From assembly GCF_019186785.1 (NCBI RefSeq), contig NZ_CP066557.1, positions 186,001 through 250,000 of the forward strand: DNA of 64,000 nt, read 5' to 3'. The stretch's first letter is position 1, and the number at the start of each line of letters is the position of its first letter. Source of the DNA: Neoehrlichia mikurensis. Its GTDB lineage: Bacteria; Pseudomonadota; Alphaproteobacteria; Rickettsiales; Anaplasmataceae. The position numbers and the translations under genes are program-made. The notes under the pieces are model-generated. The model made no database searches and was not told the DNA's origin. It worked only from the letters and a program-made list of their open reading frames with translations. This document shows, one piece after another, positions 28,832-38,877 of this stretch.

Positions 28832-29554
28832 TCATCTCATAATAAAAGCAAAAATATATTTATTGAAAGCTATAGCCTGCTGGATAGTCAAATCTAAATA
28901 TATAAATGCAATAAAATACATGATAATTAACGTATAAATAACAATTACTATACCCTCTAGCATTATTGAAAAACAATTATTATAAGTAAGTTGTAAAAAA
29001 GATATAGGCCATGGCTTTATCACTTCTATCAAGTTAAAAAATACAAAAGGTACCGCAAAAAATATTATAAAATATGTTAAGTTATTAAACCAAGTAGGAC
29101 ATAAGAAAATTCCTTTACATACTCTATCATATATATCTACTAAGTGTATATATATTGACAATGTAGCAGGCATAGAAAGAGCAACAACTAAAAGCTGACC
29201 TATAACAATTTGTATAACTATATTATCTTCACAATTTATGGGTTGATTAGACTGCAAAGACTGATATTTTACCTGAAAAACAAATATTGATATCATCCCT
29301 AATATTAAACATGATAATGCAACCTTACAAAAAAACACAGCAATCATTGCACCAGTCACCATAAGACCTGAAAATAAGTAAGAAGTTCCATGAACTAAAA
29401 AAAAGACAATATAGCATAATAATAAAGAACTTGCTGATGCCCAATGACTTTGCCATGCTGGAAGATATCCTATACCAAAAAAAGTACTTATTAATGTTGT
29501 AGGGAGAAATTTTCCAATAATCTTTATTAAAATCTGAAAATAAGACTTAAACAT
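28832..29554 (-). CDS. PgpA-like membrane protein lacking catalytic acids
   Basis: A 240-residue membrane protein that aligns by eye with phosphatidylglycerophosphatase A. FGIGYLPAWQSHWASASSLL replaces the family's F-G-x-G-x-x-P--PGT-GS, DNIVIQIVIGQLLVVALSMP replaces the D-E-x-x-G box, and FVFFNLIEVIKPWPISF plus FSIMLEGI replace F-R--D--KPWPI and G-IM-DD. The Asp/Glu residues expected for metal and phosphate chemistry are substituted: the D-E pair is Q-I, the Asp before KPWPI is Glu, and the D-D pair is E-G. It is also longer than usual (about 170). It is therefore either an inactive relative with a new role or an error in my alignment. It heads the group with dsbB. Confidence 0.7.
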   Translation of the reverse strand: MFKSYFQILIKIIGKFLPTTLISTFFGIGYLPAWQSHWASASSLLLCYIVFFLVHGTSYLFSGLMVTGAMIAVFFCKVALSCLILGMISIFVFQVKYQSLQSNQPINCEDNIVIQIVIGQLLVVALSMPATLSIYIHLVDIYDRVCKGIFLCPTWFNNLTYFIIFFAVPFVFFNLIEVIKPWPISFLQLTYNNCFSIMLEGIVIVIYTLIIMYFIAFIYLDLTIQQAIAFNKYIFAFIMR

Positions 29555-29981
29555 TACAATTACTCTAATTTGGACAACATAAACACTATCAACTTACAGT
29601 TTACAGTCAATTATTATTAATATAATTTGAAGTACATTAATTAAAATTATATAAGTAAAGCTTTTAAAGGTAAATAACAAAAAATAATAAGAATGTTAAT
29701 AGCTAAGTAATGTTTATTAAAAATTGCATTTACTTGTAAACTTGCAATATTGTACTACAAAAAATAAATGCTAAATTAGTACATAAAATAAAATTGCAGA
29801 ATCATGTATTTAGTTTTTTTTATTACTATTCCCCTAATGTCCATTATACATCATTGACAAAATAAATTCCAAACTAAAAATTTTTAAACCTGATATATAA
29901 CTCACAATACTTTCCAACAAAATCACTAATTATACTGAAATAAATCATGCTAAATAATATATAATTAATTTTAAAAATCAT
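29555..29981. other. divergent intergenic region before rpmG
   Basis: About 430 bases with no gene seen. It ends at the rpmG promoter candidate. Confidence 0.4.
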
Positions 29982-30010
29982 TTGACTAATACACTAACTA
30001 CCATTATCAT
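29982..30010 (+). promoter_or_regulatory. promoter candidate for rpmG
   Basis: TTGACT at 29982-29987 and TATCAT at 30005-30010 are separated by 17 bases. The element overlaps the farthest upstream in-frame start, supporting the downstream ATG at 30042. Confidence 0.45.
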
Positions 30011-30041
30011 GGCAAATATACATAATGTTTTTTATTCATAT

Positions 30042-30212
30042 ATGGCAAAAAAGGTTTCTAATTTACTTGTTAAGTTAGTAAGTAGCGAAAAAACAGGTTA
30101 TTTTTACGTAAAGAAGCGTAATCCTAAGAAATTAACAGACAAGTTAGTTTTCCGCAAATATGATCCTATTGCAAGAAGACATGTTATTTTCAATGAAGAA
30201 AAGCTAAAATAG
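30042..30212 (+). CDS. rpmG: 50S ribosomal protein L33
   Basis: A component of the large ribosomal subunit near the E site. From the ATG at 30042 the product is 56 residues, [21 protein letters not shown] onward, with YVKKRNPKK and the C-terminal [18 protein letters not shown] typical of alphaproteobacterial L33. The Cys-free form lacks zinc ligands. Upstream in-frame starts would add an unrelated 20 residues and fall in the promoter. TTTTCT and AGAAAA at 30222-30237 can form a small hairpin after the stop. Confidence 0.95.
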   Translation: MAKKVSNLLVKLVSSEKTGYFYVKKRNPKKLTDKLVFRKYDPIARRHVIFNEEKLK

Positions 30213-30332
30213 TTTTTGATGTTTTCTTATCAGAAAAAGTTCTTTGTTATTTGAATAAGTTATTCTTTATTGCTGTTTACCATTATGTGTTTATGTGATA
30301 ACAATATTATATTATCACTATATCATTTACTA

Positions 30333-32726
30333 TTACTTAGTGTTTTCACTTTCACGTGACAAGCTGCTTGCTGTTTGACCGTTGCACCTCTTAATTGTGC
30401 TTTCGCTCAAACTTTTTGGTACACCATTACTACCACAATTACTAGATAATTCTGAATTATAATAAAAACCCTTGAATAATGCATTTCTTTCTTCATTACA
30501 AACACCATTACTAGAACATTTTTGATTAATAATCGGCAAGATCGCATTTTGCTCACTTAATTGAAAAGTTAAAACATTACCTATAAAACAACAAAAAAAC
30601 ATTGAAAAAACTATCAACGATATCATTACACCAAAAGTAACCTGTATCTTCCATACACTATCTGATTTTACATTAAAAAAAGATATTAATTGATCACGGA
30701 ATATAAAAATACAATATAAAAAAGCACTTGCAACAAATACAAATTTTACTAAACATATGCTTAATGATATTATACTATACTTAATAAGATTTGCTCTTGA
30801 TTTTTTTATAATCAATTTCTTCACTTTATCATTTATCAATTGTGAAAACATTAGTAATGGTATATAGGAAGTTTTAGTATCACCAAAAAATAAATTTTGT
30901 CTCTCATCAGCAAGTAAAGTGCAAATCATATTTATATTTTTTTGCGCAATAGCAATTTTTAATGCTGTAGAACCAGCTAAATTACATATATTAACATCCA
31001 AATCCTTATATGATAGAAGGTATGTAACAAACTGTACGTCATTTTTCATAACAGCTTGATGTAATAATGTATTACCGCCACATGTACTATAACTATCTAA
31101 AACTGTATACCCAGCTTTATTTTTAATATCAACATCACAACATCTTTCCAGAATCAGAAACTTAGCAACATCAAAATTACCATTTTCAACTGCTATATGT
31201 AATGGTGTATTACCTACTTGTTGAAAATTATTATCCTTTAATTCCAGAACCTCTTGAACTTCACTCTGACTAATATTATAAATACCACACAGTTTTTTTA
31301 AATATTCATAATCTAAGGTTATACCACAAACTTGAGAGTTAATATTTAAATTCTTGATTAACCGAAAAATCTCTATTGAATTTGCATTTCTTGCAGCATA
31401 ATGCAACATATTTTGACCATAAATATCTACCTGATAAACAGCATCTGGATTTTTACCAAGTATTAACTTCACTATATCCAAAGATCCTTGCGAAGCAGCT
31501 ATATGTAAAGGAGTAGCATGAAATTTATACTCTGCAACGGATGTATTTGCACCCTTATCCAATAAATAACTCACACAGTCGTACGCATCTTTAGCAACAA
31601 CTGCAATATGTAAAAGTGAATAACCATATTTATTTACTAAATTAGGACTTATACCCATATCCTCAAGCAAGTATTTTATCAGTTGTAATTTTCCACAAAA
31701 AACTGCAATACCTAATAAGCTTTCTTCATCGTGATTGTATTTACTAAAAATTAAATTATAGCTAGTATTGTAATAATCAAGCATAACATTTGTTAAAGAA
31801 TTAGATGTACATGCATCACTTATATGCTTCTTCTTTTTTCTTGTAGGTTGTAATGCTTGTTTGTTATTTTCACAACGTTTAAATGAATTACACTTTGATC
31901 TCGTATCTTGTATCTCACTCTTCCATAATCTTTTTCCAATAATAAATAATTCTATAACTTTTAATAGTTCCTCAGATACTAAACATTCTACTAAGTAATT
32001 AAATCCCGGATCTTTAATATTATCTAAAATTTTTATAATTTGTATTGCATATTTTCGCAGTTTTATATCACAGTTATCATAATTAATTGCTAATCTGTCT
32101 AACAGTACATCCAAAATTTTTAGCATATCACCACATAGTGCATAATAGCCTATTTTATGATCAAGTATAAACAGTTTTATAGCATATATTATAATATTAT
32201 AACCTTGACTTATATCATAAATATCTTTTATAATGCATCCTGTATCAATAGAAGCTAACGACAGCAAATACTTAACATAATGAATATTCTTATTTGCTAT
32301 TGCATATGCAATAGGGGTTTTACCAATTACCTCATTAATAACCTTACCTTGAACAACTATGCTTTCAGTGGCCAAAGCATTAATATCTGCTCCATGACTA
32401 ACAAGGCATTCGCAAAAATCACTTAATTGATCACAATCTATTGTATTAATAATAAAAGGTAAATGTATGAAACTACACTTAAATATTTGAGAATGTTTTA
32501 CATGTTCAGAAATATCCTTTTCCTGCATAATATCATTAATGATACTGGACTCATCTTGATAAAACATAAAATCAGAATTTACTTTTCTAATATACAGCTC
32601 CTTTTTAACTAGAGATTTATCTTCATTACATGCACGTACTATTTTTTCGTAAATACTTCTTGTTTTATTAATATCCCTACCAACATCTCTTGTATTTAAA
32701 CTATCAATTAACACATCTAACGACAT
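30333..32726 (-). CDS. ankyrin-repeat membrane protein
   Basis: 797 residues from the ATG at 32726 (MSLDVLIDSLNTRD); an upstream in-frame start at 32795 would add 23 residues without clear support. Ankyrin repeats are recognisable as GKTPIAYAIANKNIHYVKYL, ESLLGIAVFCGKLQLIKYL, GYSLLHIAVVAKDAYDCVSYL, ATPLHIAASQGSLDIVKLIL, QNMLHYAARNANSIEIF, NTPLHIAVENGNFDVAKFL, NTLLHQAVMKNDVQFVTYL and STALKIAIAQKNINMICTL. Two membrane segments follow (about residues 680-710 and 725-755), then a Ser/Asn-rich hydrophilic tail. Anaplasmataceae secrete ankyrin proteins such as AnkA/Ank200, but those lack this C-terminal membrane pair. Here the protein is more likely anchored in a bacterial or vacuolar membrane. Confidence 0.88.
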   Translation of the reverse strand: MSLDVLIDSLNTRDVGRDINKTRSIYEKIVRACNEDKSLVKKELYIRKVNSDFMFYQDESSIINDIMQEKDISEHVKHSQIFKCSFIHLPFIINTIDCDQLSDFCECLVSHGADINALATESIVVQGKVINEVIGKTPIAYAIANKNIHYVKYLLSLASIDTGCIIKDIYDISQGYNIIIYAIKLFILDHKIGYYALCGDMLKILDVLLDRLAINYDNCDIKLRKYAIQIIKILDNIKDPGFNYLVECLVSEELLKVIELFIIGKRLWKSEIQDTRSKCNSFKRCENNKQALQPTRKKKKHISDACTSNSLTNVMLDYYNTSYNLIFSKYNHDEESLLGIAVFCGKLQLIKYLLEDMGISPNLVNKYGYSLLHIAVVAKDAYDCVSYLLDKGANTSVAEYKFHATPLHIAASQGSLDIVKLILGKNPDAVYQVDIYGQNMLHYAARNANSIEIFRLIKNLNINSQVCGITLDYEYLKKLCGIYNISQSEVQEVLELKDNNFQQVGNTPLHIAVENGNFDVAKFLILERCCDVDIKNKAGYTVLDSYSTCGGNTLLHQAVMKNDVQFVTYLLSYKDLDVNICNLAGSTALKIAIAQKNINMICTLLADERQNLFFGDTKTSYIPLLMFSQLINDKVKKLIIKKSRANLIKYSIISLSICLVKFVFVASAFLYCIFIFRDQLISFFNVKSDSVWKIQVTFGVMISLIVFSMFFCCFIGNVLTFQLSEQNAILPIINQKCSSNGVCNEERNALFKGFYYNSELSSNCGSNGVPKSLSESTIKRCNGQTASSLSRESENTK

Positions 32727-33047
32727 TATATATACCAATAAGTGAGATATTTTTCCACTTTTATAGTGTATTAATATACGAATTAATACAATCAATGCTT
32801 GTATGAGGCATATTTATTAGCAATTAATTTTAATAAAACAATAATACATTTAAGATGTAGGATATTACCAATAGTGCAAAGTAAAGCAAATTTTTGTAAT
32901 TATTATGATCATTAATTTTACAATGCCTTTACATTATATTTGCTTTCTTGAAATTTAGTTTATATATTACTTGTGTTATTTCGATTATTAATATTAAATG
33001 GATAGATTATGGAAAAAGACGTTACAGAACACAACAAAAGAGATGAT

Positions 33048-33302
33048 ATGGTAGAATGCTCCATAAGAGATACTATAATAAAGATTGTAATTGATTGTTT
33101 AAAGCTTAAAGATGAGCAAAAAAATTCTATATGCGGCACAACTAACTTGGCAAAAGATTTAAATCTTGATAGTTTAGACTTTGTTGACTTAGTTATGTGT
33201 TTAGAAGAACATTTTTCAATTGAAATTTCTGATGAAGAAGCACAGAAACTTGAAACCATCAATGATATAGAAAAGTATATAAGCAGTAAAGTACCCAATT
33301 AA
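33048..33302 (+). CDS. acpP: acyl carrier protein
   Basis: Carries growing fatty acyl chains on a 4'-phosphopantetheine arm. The attachment Ser lies in LAKDLNLDSLDFVDLVMCLEE, followed by the acidic helix II. From the ATG at 33048 it has 84 residues (MVECSIRDTIIKIV), close to the normal 78. The ATG at 33009 would give 97 residues with a charged extension and has no obvious ribosome binding site, while AGAG precedes 33048. fabF begins 23 bases downstream, the standard acpP-fabF order. Confidence 0.93.
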   Translation: MVECSIRDTIIKIVIDCLKLKDEQKNSICGTTNLAKDLNLDSLDFVDLVMCLEEHFSIEISDEEAQKLETINDIEKYISSKVPN

Positions 33303-33325
33303 TAAAATTATTACTAGGAACTTTT

Positions 33326-34603
33326 ATGGTAGAAAAAAGAGTAGTAGTTACTGGTCTTGGATTAGTCACTCCTTTAGGTGTAAATGTTAATAAAGTGTGG
33401 CAGCTTTTAATAAATGGAATTTCTGGTATTAAGAAAATTACAGGTAGATTTGATAGTTCTGATCTAGAATGTAAAATTGCTGGTCAAGTATTAACAAAAC
33501 ATGAAGCAGAAAATTATGTTTTCGATCCTGAACAATGGATTTTAGAAAAAGACATTAAAAAAATGGATAGGTTTATTCATTTTGGCATTGCAGCTGCTAT
33601 TGAAGCAATAAGAGACTCTAATTTACTGACTTATAATAATCTCGATTATAATCGTGTAGGGGTTCTCATTGGATCTGGTATAGGTGGACTACCTTATATT
33701 GAAAAAACAGTGGGAAGTTTAAATAACAATGGCCCTAAAAAGGTAAGTCCTTTTTTTATACCTGCAAGTTTAGTAAATCTACTTCCTGGTCACATTTCTA
33801 TGAAATATGGATTCAAAGGATACAGCAATTCAGTTGTTAGTGCATGTGCAACTGGTGCACATGCTATTAGTGACGCTGCAAGAATTATAAAATTAGGTGA
33901 AGCAGATATAATAATATCCGGAAGCTCTGAAAGCGCTATATGTCGTTCTGGAATTGCAGGATTTGATGCAATTAAAGCATTATCAAGAAAATTTAACAAT
34001 ACTCCAGAAGTTGCTTCACGTCCATGGGATAAAGAGAGAGATGGTTTTATCATGGGCGAAGGAGCTGGAATTATAGTACTCGAAGAATATGAACATGCTA
34101 AAAAAAGGTGTGCAAAAATTTACGCAGAGCTTGTAGGTTATGGTGCAACTTCAGATGCATATCATATCACTGCTCCTCATCCTGAAGGTCAAGGTGGTAT
34201 AGAAGCCATGAAAAGAGCTTTACTCAATGCAAATATAGATCCATGTAAAATAGATTATATTAATGCTCACGGCACTTCAACATTAATGGGTGATAGTATT
34301 GAAATAAAAGCCATAAAATCAGTTTTTCAGGATGAGGTTTATAAAATACCAATTTCTTCAACAAAATCCTCCATTGGACATCTATTAGGAGCAGCAGGTA
34401 GTGTTGAAGCTATTTTCAGTATTCTTTCAATAACTAATAATATTGTTCCTCCTACATTAAATTTATATAACTCCTCTGAAGATAATGCTTTAAATCTAGT
34501 ACCATTAGTTGCACAAGAACATAAAGTAACTTATGCTCTATCAAACTCTTTTGGATTTGGTGGTACTAATGTATCTTTAATTTTTAAAAAATTATCTACT
34601 TAG
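33326..34603 (+). CDS. fabF: 3-oxoacyl-ACP synthase II
   Basis: The elongating condensing enzyme of type II fatty-acid synthesis. 425 residues, standard length. The catalytic Cys is in VVSACATGAHAI, and the two His in NAHGTSTLMGD and SSIGHLLGAAGS; the C-terminal NSFGFGGTNVSLIF glycine-rich loop closes the active site. Cotranscribed with acpP. The stop codon lies inside the loop of a 10-bp hairpin listed separately. Confidence 0.97.
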   Translation: MVEKRVVVTGLGLVTPLGVNVNKVWQLLINGISGIKKITGRFDSSDLECKIAGQVLTKHEAENYVFDPEQWILEKDIKKMDRFIHFGIAAAIEAIRDSNLLTYNNLDYNRVGVLIGSGIGGLPYIEKTVGSLNNNGPKKVSPFFIPASLVNLLPGHISMKYGFKGYSNSVVSACATGAHAISDAARIIKLGEADIIISGSSESAICRSGIAGFDAIKALSRKFNNTPEVASRPWDKERDGFIMGEGAGIIVLEEYEHAKKRCAKIYAELVGYGATSDAYHITAPHPEGQGGIEAMKRALLNANIDPCKIDYINAHGTSTLMGDSIEIKAIKSVFQDEVYKIPISSTKSSIGHLLGAAGSVEAIFSILSITNNIVPPTLNLYNSSEDNALNLVPLVAQEHKVTYALSNSFGFGGTNVSLIFKKLST

Positions 34604-34614
34604 TTAGATAATTT
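34589..34614 (+). terminator. hairpin spanning the fabF stop codon
   Basis: AAATTATCTA (34589-34598) and TAGATAATTT (34605-34614) form a perfect 10-bp stem around a 6-base loop that includes the TAG stop (34601-34603). It is a candidate terminator or mRNA-end stabiliser for acpP-fabF, although the following T run is short and the stem is AT-rich. Confidence 0.4.
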
Positions 34615-35161
34615 ATGCATTATTTAATAGAATTCGCAACATACGTAGGTATTTAAGTACCTATATTTTAGTAGAAATACTTCTTCATAAAAGATAATAA
34701 CTTTTTAATTGTAAAAATTTATTTTATCATAGCTGTATGCAGCTTATAGTTTAAAATATTAATCCTATGACCTAATTAATATATTATCTGATATAATATT
34801 AATTCACTCATGACTTTAAATAAGTATATTATAAACTTTATACAAAATTGTTGTACTCTACATTGATTTTAACAACTAGAAACATTTTTCTTTTCAGTAT
34901 TACATCTCAATAAATATACCTAATTTTTATAATATTGCTGTAATTCAAATAAATATACTTATGGTAAGTTCACATAATGTTATCATAAATCAACATTAAT
35001 TCTGAGCAACCAGATACATTGTTTTGCGTCTAGCATATTTATAAAAACTAATATTATTTACTTATATATTATAAGCTAACATTGATTAAAAACTATTTAT
35101 TCTTGATTATTTAAAATTAACATTTATATTTTAAGATTTATTAATAATTTAAAATATTTTT
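34615..35161. other. intergenic region fabF to dprA
   Basis: About 550 AT-rich bases; nothing recognisable. Confidence 0.4.
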
Positions 35162-36301
35162 ATGTTAAATGACTTACATAATAACCAAATACACTATAAT
35201 GACCTGATATCTTATATAAGATTAGTGCGTACCCCCAATATAGGACCTATAACTTTTTATCATTTGCTCAAGTTATATAAAACTCCTCAAAATGCAATAT
35301 ACGCTTTAGAAGCACTATTAAAAGGAACATTAAAAACATGTCATCAAATAAAAGAAATATACCCTATTGATAAGGCAAAAAAAGAAATTGAAGATACCCA
35401 TAAAATAGGTGCAAAAATTATAACAATATTTGAAGCATCATATCCAAAAATGTTACGTAATATAAACGATTCTCCTCCTATTATTACCGCATTAGGGAAT
35501 CATAGCTTACTACAAGAAGATACAATTGCAATAGTTGGAAGCCGTTATCCATCCATTAATGGTAAAAATTTCGCTTATAAATTATCTTATGATATTTCAA
35601 AATTAGGCTTTATTACTGTTTCAGGACTTGCTAAGGGAATTGACAAATCTGTGCATAGCGTAATTTCAAAAAATTTTCCTACCATTGCAGTAATGGCTAG
35701 TGGTATTAACATAGTATATCCTAAAGAAAATTTACATTTATATAAAGATATTGCACAAAATGGGGGATTAGTACTTACTGAGTTACCTTTTGCAGCATTA
35801 CCAAAAGCACAGTTATTTCCTCAGCGTAATCGCATAATTTCTGGATTATCACTTGGCATTGTAGTAGTAGAAGCATCTAAAAAATCAGGATCTATTATTA
35901 CTGCAAATTTAGCATTATCACAAGGTAGAGAAGTATTTGCAGTTCCTGGATCACCATTAGATATAAGATATTCTGGTTGTAACAATCTAATAAAGAATGG
36001 AGCAAAATTAGTAGAATCTGCAACAGATATAATAGAAGGCATTAAATTTAATTACAACTCACTACAAACAAAATTAATATATAACAATAACATAATAAAT
36101 AATAATGAAGAACAAAACACCACAAAAAATGATATAAAAAAGTTTATTTTACAACAACTAAGCACCTCACCAACAAGCATTGAAGAGCTTTTTAATCTAA
36201 CATCATTTAATATCAATGAAGTACTTGCTGCTATAACTGAATTAGAAATTTCAAAAAAAATAGAAAAACTACCTAATCATAACATTGCTCTAATATTATA
36301 A
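35162..36301 (+). CDS. dprA: DNA processing protein DprA
   Basis: DprA binds incoming single-stranded DNA and loads RecA during transformation. The 379-residue protein has an N-terminal helical/SAM-like part (RLVRTPNIGPITFYHLL) and the Rossmann-like core with IAIVGSRYPSINGK, FITVSGLAKGIDKSVH, LTELPF and PQRNRIISGLSLGIVVVEA followed by KSGSIITANLAL. A C-terminal winged-helix-like domain begins near residue 320 (SPTSIEELFNLTSFN). It is widely kept in Rickettsiales even though natural transformation there is not well shown. It stands alone. Confidence 0.95.
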   Translation: MLNDLHNNQIHYNDLISYIRLVRTPNIGPITFYHLLKLYKTPQNAIYALEALLKGTLKTCHQIKEIYPIDKAKKEIEDTHKIGAKIITIFEASYPKMLRNINDSPPIITALGNHSLLQEDTIAIVGSRYPSINGKNFAYKLSYDISKLGFITVSGLAKGIDKSVHSVISKNFPTIAVMASGINIVYPKENLHLYKDIAQNGGLVLTELPFAALPKAQLFPQRNRIISGLSLGIVVVEASKKSGSIITANLALSQGREVFAVPGSPLDIRYSGCNNLIKNGAKLVESATDIIEGIKFNYNSLQTKLIYNNNIINNNEEQNTTKNDIKKFILQQLSTSPTSIEELFNLTSFNINEVLAAITELEISKKIEKLPNHNIALIL

Positions 36302-36832
36302 TTAAAATATTTAACACACTAAAAATATCATCTATTTACTAGTGTCTATAACAAATAATTTGCTATCACAAAAAACATTAATAATACATAAGATGCTTTG
36401 TATCAAATAAACCCATTTTAGATTTAATTATACAAAAAATATAATCTTTTCTGATGATTTAATTTTTTCATAACAATAGCATCCAGCAAAATAACTAATT
36501 AAATTACCTGAATATCTCACATATCACAAACTTTCATTATAATAACATTTACTCTTAATATGCTTATGTTTTTTGATTTAATAATTACTATCAGTAATAG
36601 ATAGCTCATTTTATATATTACTTTATAATTATTCTTATAATTTTACTAAAAACTTATATATAAATTTAACATACAAAAAATTACCAAATTTACTTTAAAT
36701 ATTTTAGTATCTTTCTATCGTTATATAACACTACTACTTCACTAAACATTATAACTTCATATTAACTGGATATTTATAAAACTTACTAAGCTTGCTATAC
36801 TACTAAATCTTAACAAAATACCTACAAATCAT
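36302..36832. other. convergent intergenic region dprA/mutL
   Basis: About 530 bases between the converging 3' ends; no gene, RNA or strong terminator seen. Confidence 0.4.
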
Positions 36833-38815
36833 TTAAGTTCTTTCAAATAATTTATCAATCATCGCTAAACTAAGCTTAATATAGGTTGGCCTTCCATGAT
36901 TACATTGACCAGAATACGCAGTACATTCCATTTGTCGTAAAATACTATTCATTTCTTCAATATGTAATTTTCTACCACTTCTGATAGAACTATAACATGC
37001 TATAGTTGCACAAATATCCTTTATTTTTTTATCCATGAATAATGTATTGCCAAATTCTATAATATTATCAATAATCTTTATCATTAAAGCTTTAATATTA
37101 AAACTACCAAATATTGCAGGTACCTCTCTTACTACAATAGCCAAACTTCCTATAGATTTAAACAATAATCCTAGTTGTAGTAACTGCTCTTCATGTTCAA
37201 GAAGTAATTCTAATTCATACTCATTATTAAGTTCAACAATTTCTGGCATAATAAGTAATTGACGTTTTATGCCATCTTTGTTCATAACCTTTTTCATATA
37301 TTCATATGTTAGCCTTTCATGAGCAGCATGCTGATCAACTATAATTACATATTTTTTAGTCGAGGAAATAATATACTTATTATATAATTGACATATAGCA
37401 TAACCTAATGGATAATCCTGAATTATATCATCTTGTAATGTTAATCTCTTTTTATTATATAAAAAAGTACTTTGTTTTATAACATTACCTGTTAAGTCAG
37501 TATCACACAAAGATTGTCGTATAGTGTCACTAAAATTTTCACGTTTTCCAACATCAATGCTATCGTCATTTCTTAATGCATAAGAATCTATTTCTGATGT
37601 ATTATTTGTATTATCAGATAATTCATAACTTTGTAAATTAGAATTACTTGATAATTGTACATCGCAATGACCTTGTGATTTTCCTGGCTCTACCTGTGAC
37701 ACATGAGAATTTAGAGATAACTTTTGTAATTTTTTTTCATCACATATTTTTTCAATGTTATCATATATAAAAGGATCATTAACATCATAAGTAAGCAAAT
37801 TACCATCTTGTAGTGTTATATAAACATTTTTTGAAAGAGCATCTCTAAGCGCTTTAACAACAATATTATAAACTAGTTTTTTATTTTGAAATCTTACTTC
37901 TAATTTATTAGGATGAACATTCACATCAACCTGATCAAATGGCACATCAAAGTATAAAACAACAACTGGATATCTATCTTTAACAATAAAATCGCTATAT
38001 GCATATTTTACTGCATTCATCAGCAAATAATCGTTTATAGGCCTATTATTTACAAACGTATATATACCATTAGGTCTAGATTTATTAAAAGTTGGAAGAC
38101 TTGCATATCCATTTAACTTAATTGCACTTTCTTCTAAACTTACTTTCAGAGCATTACTTTTAAATTCTGTACCAAAAAATTTAATTTCAGATAACCGATC
38201 TACCATTTCATTTTGTTTCAGATATTTAAAAATTAATTTATCATTAATATATAAAGAGAAAGCAATATGATAATTAATAATTGCTAATTTATTGATTATT
38301 TCAATAATATGCTGAGTTTCTGCTTGTTCTGTTCTTAAAAATTTTAATCTAGTCGGCGTAGCAAAAAATAAGTCTCTAACTTCTACATTAGTACCACAAG
38401 ATAAAACATCTGGAGATAAATCTTGTACTTTTTCTCCTCCTGCAATTACTATAGACCAAGCAACATCAGATTTAACATATTTTGATATTAGCTTCACTTT
38501 ACTAACAGCTGCAATAGAAGTTAATCCTTCCCCTCTAAAACCTAAAGATCTAATATTTATTAAATCACCACCAACTAATTTTGAGGTGGCATGACAAAGA
38601 AAAGCCATTTCTATATCTTGCTTAGGTATGCCAACTCCATTATCAGATACACTAATCAAATTACGACCACCATTATCTATTTTAATGTTAATTACAGTAG
38701 ATTGGGCATCTATAGAATTTTCTAATAACTCTTTAATAACATTAGCTGGATATTCTATCACCTCACCAGCAGCTATTCTATTAATGGTGCATGTATCTAG
38801 TAAAACAATAGACAT
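36833..38815 (-). CDS. mutL: DNA mismatch repair protein MutL
   Basis: MutL couples mismatch recognition by MutS to strand removal. The 660-residue protein has an N-terminal GHKL ATPase: RIAAGEVI, ELLENSIDAQST, DNGVGI, GFRGEGLTSIAAVSKV. A low-complexity linker covers about residues 370-470 and a dimerisation domain ends the protein. The C-terminal part contains DQHAAHERLTYE, an exact D-Q-H-A-x2-E-x4-E endonuclease motif, with ACYSSIRSGRKL and CNHGRPT as partner motifs. It is thus predicted to nick DNA itself, as expected in lineages without MutH. Divergent from tolQ with 62 bases between. Confidence 0.96.
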   Translation of the reverse strand: MSIVLLDTCTINRIAAGEVIEYPANVIKELLENSIDAQSTVINIKIDNGGRNLISVSDNGVGIPKQDIEMAFLCHATSKLVGGDLINIRSLGFRGEGLTSIAAVSKVKLISKYVKSDVAWSIVIAGGEKVQDLSPDVLSCGTNVEVRDLFFATPTRLKFLRTEQAETQHIIEIINKLAIINYHIAFSLYINDKLIFKYLKQNEMVDRLSEIKFFGTEFKSNALKVSLEESAIKLNGYASLPTFNKSRPNGIYTFVNNRPINDYLLMNAVKYAYSDFIVKDRYPVVVLYFDVPFDQVDVNVHPNKLEVRFQNKKLVYNIVVKALRDALSKNVYITLQDGNLLTYDVNDPFIYDNIEKICDEKKLQKLSLNSHVSQVEPGKSQGHCDVQLSSNSNLQSYELSDNTNNTSEIDSYALRNDDSIDVGKRENFSDTIRQSLCDTDLTGNVIKQSTFLYNKKRLTLQDDIIQDYPLGYAICQLYNKYIISSTKKYVIIVDQHAAHERLTYEYMKKVMNKDGIKRQLLIMPEIVELNNEYELELLLEHEEQLLQLGLLFKSIGSLAIVVREVPAIFGSFNIKALMIKIIDNIIEFGNTLFMDKKIKDICATIACYSSIRSGRKLHIEEMNSILRQMECTAYSGQCNHGRPTYIKLSLAMIDKLFERT

Positions 38816-38824
38816 TTTTAATAA

Positions 38825-38851
38825 TTGACATTACATAATAGATAGTATAAA
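38825..38851 (+). promoter_or_regulatory. promoter candidate for tolQRA
   Basis: TTGACA at 38825-38830 and TATAAA at 38846-38851, with a short 15-base spacer, lie in the 62-base gap between mutL and tolQ. Confidence 0.35.
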
Positions 38852-38877
38852 AAATCATTTTTAAGTAGTAACTTATT

